DNA from: an uncultured Mucispirillum sp.
Lineage (GTDB): Bacteria; Chrysiogenota; Deferribacteres; Deferribacterales; Mucispirillaceae
Direction of reading: 5' to 3'
Length of the DNA stretch: 5,404 bases
Assembly (NCBI GenBank): GCA_945947845.1
Contig: CAMEZN010000146.1
Span: forward strand, 1-5,404
A model generated the notes under the pieces. The model saw only the letters and a list, made by a program, of their open reading frames with translations. It searched no databases and had not been told where the DNA came from. Below are positions 1 through 5,369 of this stretch, piece by piece (the first letter of the stretch is position 1; every line of letters starts with the position of its first letter). The position numbers and the translations under genes are program-made.

Positions 1-309
1 GTAATACTTTTAAACGACAGTGGTATATCTAAAATAGATGGTTTTTCATCTATCAGACACCCTAAAAAACTTAATAAAATAAAAAATATTCTCTACCCAT
101 ACAGCTGCAATAACATTAAAAAATATTCAAGAGTAAAAGTTAAACTTAATAAATGTTCATGTATAAAAAATAATACCCCATGCAGTGTATTTGAAGAAAC
201 TTTATGCCCTGCTATTTATACATCAGCTAATAATATACTGGTAGATAGTGCAATGTGTAATGGGTGTTTAGCATGTAAAGCCTTATGCAGTCAGGGAGCT
301 GTTTCATGA
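1..309 (+). CDS. C-terminal part of an iron-sulfur (ferredoxin-domain) protein, possibly IorA-like; 5' end outside window
   Basis: Frame 1 is open from the first base to a TGA at 307-309, giving the last 102 residues of a protein that begins upstream. The tail is rich in cysteine. A first group is C52, C54, C61 and C69, the last in LCPAI. A second group, C86-x2-C89-x2-C92-x3-C96, is a classic 4Fe-4S ligand pattern followed by QGAV. Two such groups, with a CPAI at the end of the first, resemble the C-terminal domain of indolepyruvate ferredoxin oxidoreductase alpha subunits, which oxidise aryl pyruvates to acyl-CoA using TPP and ferredoxin. Two points weaken this: the first group does not have the usual CxxCxxC spacing, and the last cysteine is followed by Ser rather than Pro. 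The thiamine-binding part is not in the window. The ferredoxin-like domain is well supported; the IorA assignment is tentative. The next gene overlaps its stop and is not an iorB. Confidence 0.6.
   Translation, partial: VILLNDSGISKIDGFSSIRHPKKLNKIKNILYPYSCNNIKKYSRVKVKLNKCSCIKNNTPCSVFEETLCPAIYTSANNILVDSAMCNGCLACKALCSQGAVS
293..298 (+). promoter_or_regulatory. Ribosome binding site (AGGGAG) fixing the start of the 157-aa gene at 306
   Basis: AGGGAG lies 7 bases before the ATG at 306-308. An in-frame ATG at 285 would add seven residues but has no comparable Shine-Dalgarno. The ATG at 306 also forms an ATGA stop-start overlap with the preceding gene, the usual arrangement for translational coupling. 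Confidence 0.7.
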
Positions 310-779
310 ATTATCGCATTTTTTTAAACGGATATAGGTTTTCCACATATGATGACTGTATAAAACTGCTTATTTATAGTGCAGAACAGTCTGATTATAT
401 TGTTGAAATAGAAGGCTTTGAAAAAACAACTCCTTTTGCTCCTTCAAAAAATTATATTTTACTTAAAGGCAGCTCAAAAGAAATATACAGCGATATTATT
501 ATAGACTTTGATAATCTGCTGATTAATGCTAATTATGAAAGAGCAATAACTATTGCTCCAAATACTCTTGAAACAGAACCACTGCCAGATGCAGTCCATT
601 ATTGGAAATCTATGGGTGCTGTTTTTAAAATAATTAGTGATTTATCACCTGCTTATGTAACAGGTTATCTGCTTGAAAAAAATATGAAAAAAGAACTTGA
701 AGCATTTAATTCATCTTTAAGCAGGCTTCCATTTGCTGTGCAGATAGCTGTTAATGAATTAATGACGGACGTTGAATAA
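306..779 (+). CDS. Hypothetical soluble protein, 157 aa, coupled to the ferredoxin-domain gene
   Basis: I do not recognise this protein. From the ATG at 306 it is 157 residues, starting MNYRIFLNGYRFSTYDDC. It has no signal peptide and no membrane helix, so it is probably cytoplasmic. The first half reads as mixed beta/alpha: short hydrophobic strands such as YIVEIEGF and YSDIIIDF, and a DDC near residue 15. The second half, after a proline-containing linker (LETEPLPDA), is mostly amphipathic helix and includes HYWKSMGAVFKII and a final stretch ending NELMTDVE. There is one cysteine and no metal-binding or nucleotide-binding motif. It is not an IorB-type subunit, which would start with a GxGGQG-type motif. 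The ATGA overlap upstream and TAATG overlap downstream suggest all three plus-strand genes are translated from one message. Codon use looks like its neighbours. Function is unknown. Confidence 0.75.
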   Translation: MNYRIFLNGYRFSTYDDCIKLLIYSAEQSDYIVEIEGFEKTTPFAPSKNYILLKGSSKEIYSDIIIDFDNLLINANYERAITIAPNTLETEPLPDAVHYWKSMGAVFKIISDLSPAYVTGYLLEKNMKKELEAFNSSLSRLPFAVQIAVNELMTDVE

Positions 780-1216
780 TGGAAAATAAAAAAGCATACG
801 GCATTTTTAATGGTGTTATGCTTGGTTTTCTTATACTTATAGCTGTTGCACTTCTTGGTGTTATATTTTTTACAAAATCATCTTTTTTCAGTCAGGTTGA
901 TGAATATGGCTGCAATAATAGTGCAGGATATACTTTCAGTTATGCAAAAAATAAGTGTATAAAAGTATACGAAGAAGCAGTGCAGATGAATAAAACAGGC
1001 TCTAATAACCCAAATGATTTAAAAGCATTTATAGTATTTTCTGATGATAATAAATCCGCAGATATGTTTCTTCCCGGAAGAATATATGCACTTTTACAGA
1101 TGAAAGATAATAATACTTCATGGCATGATAACTCATCTCTATATATACTCTATAATCTTCCAGAAAAATTAAGCCTTACAAAAGATAATCAGGAAATTTT
1201 TTATATAAACAGATAA
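779..1216 (+). CDS. Hypothetical membrane-anchored protein with a two-cysteine SAGY motif, 145 aa
   Basis: The start ATG shares one base with the stop of the preceding gene (TAATG). There is only a weak GGA upstream, so translation probably relies on coupling. A short lysine-containing N-terminus (ENKKAYG) precedes one hydrophobic helix at about residues 10-31, followed by K33. The likely topology is N-in, with about 110 residues outside the membrane. Just after the helix comes C45-NNSAGY, then NKC60 and IKVYEE. This resembles a small motif I associate with bacterial exported proteins (CxxSAGYxW-C-x-K-x-K-C-x-x-x-W/Y-EE), here keeping two of the usual cysteines, which could form a disulfide. 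Residues 82-143 (KAFIVFSDD, FLPG, SSLYILYNL, LTKDNQEIFYI) look like a small beta-rich domain and faintly recall MliC-type lysozyme-inhibitor folds, but that is a guess. No lipobox and no catalytic motif are visible. Function unknown. Confidence 0.75.
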   Translation: MENKKAYGIFNGVMLGFLILIAVALLGVIFFTKSSFFSQVDEYGCNNSAGYTFSYAKNKCIKVYEEAVQMNKTGSNNPNDLKAFIVFSDDNKSADMFLPGRIYALLQMKDNNTSWHDNSSLYILYNLPEKLSLTKDNQEIFYINR

Positions 1217-1222
1217 CTATAC

Positions 1223-1855
1223 TTATTTTAAAGAAATACTTAAAAGACCGCCGTTAACAGGTATTATCTGTGCATTAAGTGTTTCATCTTCAAAAATTTC
1301 ATTTATAAAATTTAAAACTTCCCGCCTGTTAGACTGATATTTATAAGGGGTCTCACATTCCATACACATAACATAGCCGTATATTAATATATCATCAAAA
1401 ATAACACAAGCATTCTTATTAAGTCTAGGTTTCAAAAGCTGCCATATACTAGAATACTCTCTTTTGACTGTATCAATAAATGCAAAATCATATTTTTCAT
1501 CAGTTGTTTTTAAAAACTGTTCGCCTCTCATTTGGTAATATGTTACATTTTTATAATCTTTAAAATAATTTTGGAAAAAAAGACCTCGTTCCAGATTGCC
1601 ATCTACTGCTGTAAGATGTGTTGCAGGAAACCCTTTTAACACTGCCATACTGGATACTCCAATACCACAGCCAATATCAATGCTTTTTGCAGGCTGTTTT
1701 ATAGAAACAATATTTGTAACAGCAGTGCAGGCATTTTCTTCTAATGACGGCACTCCCATATTTTCAGCTGCCTGCCTTAATATTTCATAACCTGATTTAG
1801 AATCTAAATGTTTTAAAAATTCTTCGCAAATTGTAGGTGAAAATGATACATTCAT
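1223..1855 (-). CDS. Class I SAM-dependent methyltransferase (O-methyltransferase-like), last gene of the flagellar operon
   Basis: This 210-residue protein has the hallmarks of a Rossmann-fold methyltransferase. Motif I is SIDIGCGIGVSS (58-69), which binds S-adenosylmethionine. The acidic residue ending strand 2 is D85 in LTAVDGN. FAFIDTVKREY (124-134) matches the FIDaxKxxY signature of the caffeoyl-CoA/catechol O-methyltransferase-like family, and VIFDDIL (151-157) matches its next strand. An N-terminal helical part (1-50) precedes the fold, as in that family. D128 and D154/D155 occupy positions that bind a divalent metal in some relatives. The start lies 3 bases after the motE stop with no good Shine-Dalgarno, so translation probably depends on re-initiation from motE. 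The substrate cannot be read from sequence: small molecule, tRNA (TrmR-type relatives) or protein are all possible. Its place in a flagellar operon hints at a motility link but does not prove one. The end lies 6 bases from the convergent gene. Confidence 0.85.
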   Translation of the reverse strand: MNVSFSPTICEEFLKHLDSKSGYEILRQAAENMGVPSLEENACTAVTNIVSIKQPAKSIDIGCGIGVSSMAVLKGFPATHLTAVDGNLERGLFFQNYFKDYKNVTYYQMRGEQFLKTTDEKYDFAFIDTVKREYSSIWQLLKPRLNKNACVIFDDILIYGYVMCMECETPYKYQSNRREVLNFINEIFEDETLNAQIIPVNGGLLSISLK

Positions 1856-1858
1856 AAA

Positions 1859-2374
1859 TTATTTCTGCTGTGCTTTCTTTTTATCATCACCAAAAACAGG
1901 CTGATATGTAAGCCGTTCTGCCATTTTTGAAGCATATTCAGGGTTTGATTTTCCAAGTTCATTTAAGATTTTTCCTGCTACATTTGGTGTCATTCTGCTG
2001 AAAATTGCAACAGCTGTATCTATATCCATCGTAGTAATAATATTAGCAACTGATTTTGGCTTTGATGTAGAATAAACTTTTACAAGATTATCAAGCTCTT
2101 TATTCTGCTGCTCCCCTAATGATTTCAGCTGTGCAGAAACTTCATCTCTTATTTTTTTTATATCATTTTCTCTTGAAAGTAAATCCTGCTCCATAGCATT
2201 AAGCCTAGCTTCCTTTGCATTTAAATCTGCTTCGCGAATATTTAAATTTTTCTCTTTTTCTCTTAATTCTTTTAATATTGCAGTCGTATCTATTACTTTA
2301 TTATCTTGTTCCTGAGCATAAACTGCACTAAAAGTAAATAAAGACATCAGCCATATAATAACTACTTGTTTCAT
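1859..2374 (-). CDS. motE: MotE-family periplasmic flagellar protein (MgtE_N domain)
   Basis: The 171-residue product starts with a signal peptide (MKQVVIIWLMSLFTFSAVYA, probable cleavage after A20), so it acts in the periplasm or stays anchored by that helix. Residues about 33-98 form a charged coiled coil with a near-perfect 7-residue repeat (READLNA, KEARLNA, MEQDLLS, RENDIKK). Residues about 99-156 are a compact MgtE_N-like helical domain (VYSTSKPKSVANIITTM, DTAVAIFSRM, GKILNELGKSNPEYASKMAERL). This architecture is that of the COG3334/MotE family, named after a Sinorhizobium chaperone for MotC and commonly found next to fliJ in other bacteria. The expected role is periplasmic support of motor or stator parts; the precise partner here is unknown. 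The tail is lysine/glutamine rich (DDKKKAQQK). A good Shine-Dalgarno 7 bases upstream supports the start. It sits 11 bases after fliJ and 3 before the methyltransferase. Confidence 0.85.
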   Translation of the reverse strand: MKQVVIIWLMSLFTFSAVYAQEQDNKVIDTTAILKELREKEKNLNIREADLNAKEARLNAMEQDLLSRENDIKKIRDEVSAQLKSLGEQQNKELDNLVKVYSTSKPKSVANIITTMDIDTAVAIFSRMTPNVAGKILNELGKSNPEYASKMAERLTYQPVFGDDKKKAQQK

Positions 2375-2381
2375 ATTTCTG

Positions 2382-2386
2382 CTCCC
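2382..2386 (-). promoter_or_regulatory. Ribosome binding site of motE (GGGAG)
   Basis: On the minus strand GGGAG begins within the TAG stop of fliJ (the stop's final G is its first base) and ends 7 bases before the motE ATG. It is among the clearest Shine-Dalgarno sites in the operon. It would let motE be translated independently of fliJ. Confidence 0.65.
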
Positions 2387-2823
2387 TATTCTTCTTTATG
2401 TCCTCTTGTAATATTTATTTCATCAATCTGCATCATCTCTTGCTTTTTAACATATTCAGCATAATAAAGCAAATGTTTTGCTTTTAACTTTTCCATAACT
2501 TTTACATCATTTAATGATTTCTTTAATACTTCCTTTTGTTTTGCTACTTCTTTTGCTGCTTCCTGCACTTTTGCTTCACATGATAATAAATCATTCTGCC
2601 TGACAGCTATATATTTATTATACATTTCTAAAAAATCAAATATCCCCTTAGCCCTGTCCTGCTCCATTTCACTGTTTTTGGCTTTGATATCTTCCATAAC
2701 AGCGTTCATCTCTTCATAAGCCTGCTTTTCCTTTAACTGTAAATCTGCCAGCTTTATTTTTTCTCTTTCAAGAGCTTTTTCTCTTAACTCTAAAACTTTT
2801 TCAAGCTTAAATTTTTTATTCAT
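2386..2823 (-). CDS. fliJ: Flagellar export protein FliJ
   Basis: At 145 residues this has the usual FliJ length. It is almost wholly charged alpha helix, consistent with the antiparallel coiled coil of FliJ, which resembles the gamma stalk of F1-ATPase. The start KKFKLEKVLELREKALE is the typical FliJ opening (F-x-L-x-x-V/L-L-x-x-R). The second half (DVKVMEKLKAKH at 106-117, then YYAEYVKKQEMMQIDEI at 120-136) matches the conserved end of the family, with its K-x-x-E-K-L-K and final DEI. FliJ inserts into the FliI hexamer, helps couple ATP hydrolysis to export through FlhA, and carries export chaperones. The gene starts 8 bases after the fliI stop with only a distant GGA upstream, so it is probably translationally coupled to fliI. 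Sequence identity in this family is low, so the assignment relies on both pattern and position. Confidence 0.93.
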   Translation of the reverse strand: MNKKFKLEKVLELREKALEREKIKLADLQLKEKQAYEEMNAVMEDIKAKNSEMEQDRAKGIFDFLEMYNKYIAVRQNDLLSCEAKVQEAAKEVAKQKEVLKKSLNDVKVMEKLKAKHLLYYAEYVKKQEMMQIDEINITRGHKEE

Positions 2824-2831
2824 ATACTATT

Positions 2832-4142
2832 CTATACTTTTCCAACTATGGATTTCATAATTCCTAATGTTTCTTCCATAGTAAATTTTTCGTTTTTACC
2901 CTGTTTTAAAAAAGTATTTACAGCATTATTTTTAGCTATTGCCTCATCAATTTTAGGATTAGACCCCTTAGAATATGCACCAATATTTATTAAATCTTCT
3001 GCTTCTCTATATGTTGCTATCAAATCACGGATTTTTCCTGCCATTGCAATATGTTCAGGGGTAGCAACCTCTGTCATAAGACGAGATGCACTAACCATTA
3101 CATTAATTGCTGGAAAATGGTTTTTAGCTCCAAGACTTCTATCAAGCACAATGTGGCCGTCAATAATAGAGCGGACAGTATCTGCAATAGGGTCATTCAT
3201 ATCATCACCTTCTGATAATACTGTATAAAGCCCGGTAATAGAGCCCTCACCCTCTGTTGTGCCAGCCCTTTCTAAAAGCTTTGGTAAAAGTCCAAATACA
3301 GAAGGAGTATATCCTTTTGATGTAGGCGGCTCACCAACTGTTAAGCCTATCTCCCTTTGTGCCATAGCAAAACGAGTTACACTATCCATCATAAGCATAA
3401 CTTCTTTTCCTTCATCTCTAAAATATTCTGCAATTGCTGTGGCTACAAATGCTCCAAGCCTTCTCACTAAGGCGGACTGGTCGCTTGTAGCAACTACTAC
3501 AACACTTCGTTTTAAACCTTCTTCGCCTAAATCTCTTTCAATAAATTCCCTTACTTCTCTTCCCCGTTCACCAATTAATGCAATAACATTCACCTGTGCA
3601 CTGGTATTTCTTGCAATCATACCTAAAAGCACACTTTTTCCAACACCAGAACCGGCAAAAATACCTACACGCTGCCCGCTGCCTGATGTTAAAAGCCCGT
3701 CAATCGCTTTTACACCAGTAGAAATAGGGGTTTTTATTACTCGTCTTAATAATGGGGGCGGTGGTGATGCACTAATTGGCACTGGGTGCACATCTAAAAG
3801 CGGACCTTTGCCGTCCATAGGGTTTCCAAAACCATCAAGCACTCTTCCTAAAAGGCTTTCACCAACAAATACTTTATTACCATCGCTTACTTCACTAACA
3901 ATACTTCCCGGTGCAATCCCTTCATTTTCACCATACGGCATAAGCACAACCCTGTTATCACGAAAACCAATTATTTCCGCATAAATATCTGTGCCCATAA
4001 CAGTTCTTATTGTGCAGCGGCTGCCTATACTTATCAGCGGACCGTCAGCTTCCACCATAAGCCCTGCAATTTTTGTAACTCTACCAGTAAGTATTATTTT
4101 AGTTTTCGGTTTGACTGCTTGCAGCAGCTGTAAGTTGCGCAT
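2832..4142 (-). CDS. fliI: Flagellum-specific ATP synthase/ATPase FliI
   Basis: This 436-residue protein is a full-length FliI, the hexameric ATPase of the flagellar type III export apparatus. The N-terminal beta-barrel domain starts at about residue 18 (TGRVTKIAGLMVEADGP). The nucleotide-binding core includes the Walker A loop AGSGVGKS (163-170, K169), the catalytic-glutamate motif GERGREV (191-197, E192) and Walker B VMLMMDSVTRFA (248-259, D253). The FliI/YscN-type signatures EGDDMNDPIADTVRSIIDGH (311-330) and SASR (351-354) follow. The C-terminal helical domain ends at residue 436. The MNDPIAD and LPKLLERAG stretches separate it from F1 beta subunits and Rho. The first ATG lies inside the 3' end of fliH. 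No ATG, GTG or TTG codon occurs between residues 2 and 20, and the next Met (29) would cut into the barrel, so this start and its 44-base overlap are real. AGAG lies 5 bases upstream. Nothing essential is missing. Confidence 0.98.
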   Translation of the reverse strand: MRNLQLLQAVKPKTKIILTGRVTKIAGLMVEADGPLISIGSRCTIRTVMGTDIYAEIIGFRDNRVVLMPYGENEGIAPGSIVSEVSDGNKVFVGESLLGRVLDGFGNPMDGKGPLLDVHPVPISASPPPPLLRRVIKTPISTGVKAIDGLLTSGSGQRVGIFAGSGVGKSVLLGMIARNTSAQVNVIALIGERGREVREFIERDLGEEGLKRSVVVVATSDQSALVRRLGAFVATAIAEYFRDEGKEVMLMMDSVTRFAMAQREIGLTVGEPPTSKGYTPSVFGLLPKLLERAGTTEGEGSITGLYTVLSEGDDMNDPIADTVRSIIDGHIVLDRSLGAKNHFPAINVMVSASRLMTEVATPEHIAMAGKIRDLIATYREAEDLINIGAYSKGSNPKIDEAIAKNNAVNTFLKQGKNEKFTMEETLGIMKSIVGKV

Positions 4143-5322
4143 TTATCTCTTTTTCCAAATCATTAATCATAGTATCTACATTTAAAGCAATTTCCCCAGA
4201 CTTAGAATCAACAATAACAGCACCTTTTGGGACAGCAACATCTCCTGATACTTCGTAGTCAGGAAGCCCTGCTTGTGTTATCTGCACATCTTCTGGATTA
4301 ACTTTAAATTTTATATCTCTAAATTCATGAAGCCTTGATAAATTCTGCTTTATAATATTTAGTGCAAAACTATCATTTATTTTTCTTTCCTGCCCTATTA
4401 ATGTTTTAACAAAACCAATAACAGTTGCAGGTATCTGTTCATCTATTGCATCAATTGATGATTTTATTTCACCTAATTTTGTAACAGCATCTTTATAAAA
4501 ACCATCAAGTTTTGCCATATAATCTGCTTTTTCTGCTTCATACTGCTTTTGAAATTCAATTTTTGCCTGTTCAAACCCTTCCTGCCTGCCTTCTTCTTTT
4601 GATGCTGCAAGCTGGTCTGGCATTGTTGATTTTAATGTTTCAAGCTCTGTATTCGCACTTTCAAGCTGTTTATCCCTTTCCATTAATGCTTTTTCAACAG
4701 TTAACTTTAATGCTTCCATTTCTTCTGCATGTGCTTTATAACCATCAATCTGTTCTTTATATGATGCTAGTTCATTTTTTAATGCTTCAAGCTCACTTTC
4801 ACTGATTAATGGAGACATTTCAGGGTTTGGAATAAACTCTTCATTTGAAATTATGCTGCTTTCAGTATTTTCACTTGTTATATTGTTATTTTCAGAATTG
4901 CTCTGCATAACAGGAATATCTTCTGCTGGCAGGTCATCTTCTGGTCTTTCTGTATTCCTTGAACGAACAACTGTTGGAGATTTTGGTTCATCATCTAAAC
5001 TATCAGAAAACATTGGAGCTTCAACAAACCCCTGCCCAAGCTTTCCAGCAGGCAGGTCTACCTTTTCTCCAACAATACCGTCTTCTGCTTTTGCAAGACG
5101 GGAAGGAGGCCAGTAATCTTTATCTGTTACTTCATCTTCATATTCTTCTATTGTTGCAGGCTCTTCTTCCCCAGTATCACTAAACATATCCTGCACAGAT
5201 AGTTCTTCGTCATCAGCAAATGAACGTAAATTATAATCTTTTTCACCACGTTCTACTGTGGCAAACTCTCTCATTTTAAATACACCATCTGACCTATCTT
5301 CTTTGATAACTTTTGATGACAT
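4099..5322 (-). CDS. fliH: Flagellar assembly protein FliH, with a long acidic N-terminal region
   Basis: FliH binds FliI, holds it as an inactive complex and links the ATPase to the C-ring and export gate. The N-terminus (SSKVIKEDRS) is the usual FliH opening. Residues about 170-285 are coiled coil, and EEGRQEGFEQA (243-253) keeps a remnant of the family's GxxxG helix. Residues about 285-395 are the conserved FliI-binding domain: IPATVIGFVKTLIGQER (297-313), FKVNPEDVQI (339-348), and AVPKGAVIVDSKSGEIALNVD (363-383), the last matching the G-x-x-I/V-x-x-x-x-G-x-I-D pattern. At 407 residues it is well above the roughly 230-270 usual for FliH. The extra length lies mostly at residues 36-170, which are rich in Glu, Asp, Ser and Pro and probably disordered. 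W71 in DYWPPS is the only tryptophan there. GGAG 5 bases before the ATG supports the start. The 3' end overlaps fliI by 44 bases. Confidence 0.9.
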   Translation of the reverse strand: MSSKVIKEDRSDGVFKMREFATVERGEKDYNLRSFADDEELSVQDMFSDTGEEEPATIEEYEDEVTDKDYWPPSRLAKAEDGIVGEKVDLPAGKLGQGFVEAPMFSDSLDDEPKSPTVVRSRNTERPEDDLPAEDIPVMQSNSENNNITSENTESSIISNEEFIPNPEMSPLISESELEALKNELASYKEQIDGYKAHAEEMEALKLTVEKALMERDKQLESANTELETLKSTMPDQLAASKEEGRQEGFEQAKIEFQKQYEAEKADYMAKLDGFYKDAVTKLGEIKSSIDAIDEQIPATVIGFVKTLIGQERKINDSFALNIIKQNLSRLHEFRDIKFKVNPEDVQITQAGLPDYEVSGDVAVPKGAVIVDSKSGEIALNVDTMINDLEKEINAQLTAAASSQTEN

Positions 5323-5327
5323 AATTG

Positions 5328-5331
5328 CTCC
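5328..5331 (-). promoter_or_regulatory. Ribosome binding site of fliH (GGAG)
   Basis: GGAG is 5 bases before the fliH ATG on the minus strand. An ATG just upstream at 5333-5331 is out of frame with fliH, so the GGAG supports the start at 5322. Confidence 0.6.
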
Positions 5332-5346
5332 ATTAAATTATATAAG

Positions 5347-5366
5347 AAAATACATACATGTATTTT
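5347..5366. repeat. AT-rich inverted repeat, 9-bp arms, 2-base spacer
   Basis: AAAATACAT and ATGTATTTT are perfect reverse complements separated by AC. A 10-base palindrome, ATACATGTAT, is nested at 5354-5363. It sits between two genes of the flagellar operon. In the fliH transcript it would form a weak hairpin with a very tight loop, followed by CTT, so it is a poor intrinsic terminator. It could be an operator for a dimeric regulator or an mRNA processing or stability element. In DNA this AT-rich, chance remains possible. Confidence 0.5.
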
Positions 5367-5369
5367 TTA

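Larger units (their letters stand above)
5323..5369 (-). other. 47-base gap between the upstream gene and fliH
   Basis: This is the longest non-coding stretch in the window. It is very AT-rich and holds the inverted repeat at 5347-5366 and the fliH Shine-Dalgarno at 5328-5331. A TATAAT occurs at 5342-5337 on the minus strand. It has no -35 partner, and it lies too close to the start codon to leave room for the Shine-Dalgarno, so I do not call a promoter. Confidence 0.6.

Noticed and set aside
285..305. Earlier ATG at 285 as the start of the 157-aa gene
   Set aside because: The ATG at 306 has an AGGGAG 7 bases upstream and a standard ATGA overlap with the preceding stop; the ATG at 285 has neither and would overlap the iron-sulfur cysteine codons.
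1209..1271. 8-bp inverted repeat ACAGATAA ... TTATCTGT flanking the convergent gene ends
   Set aside because: The arms are 47 bases apart and AT-rich, with no T-tract. This is probably chance in such a biased sequence.
2848..3228. Plus-strand open frame of 126 codons opposite the fliI 3' half
   Set aside because: Antisense to conserved fliI codons, with no ribosome binding site or family resemblance.
3259..3984. Long plus-strand open frame of 241 codons opposite fliI
   Set aside because: It lies wholly antisense to the conserved ATPase core of fliI, and its Ser/Pro/Thr-rich translation resembles no protein family. It is a shadow of the real gene.
4512..5183. Several plus-strand open frames opposite fliH, with leucine-rich translations
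   Set aside because: They are reverse-strand readings of glutamate- and glutamine-rich coiled-coil and acidic codons. The leucine-rich look follows from that composition.
5337..5342. TATAAT as a -10 box for fliH on the minus strand
   Set aside because: No -35-like sequence lies about 17 bases upstream, and transcription from it would start at or inside the Shine-Dalgarno.
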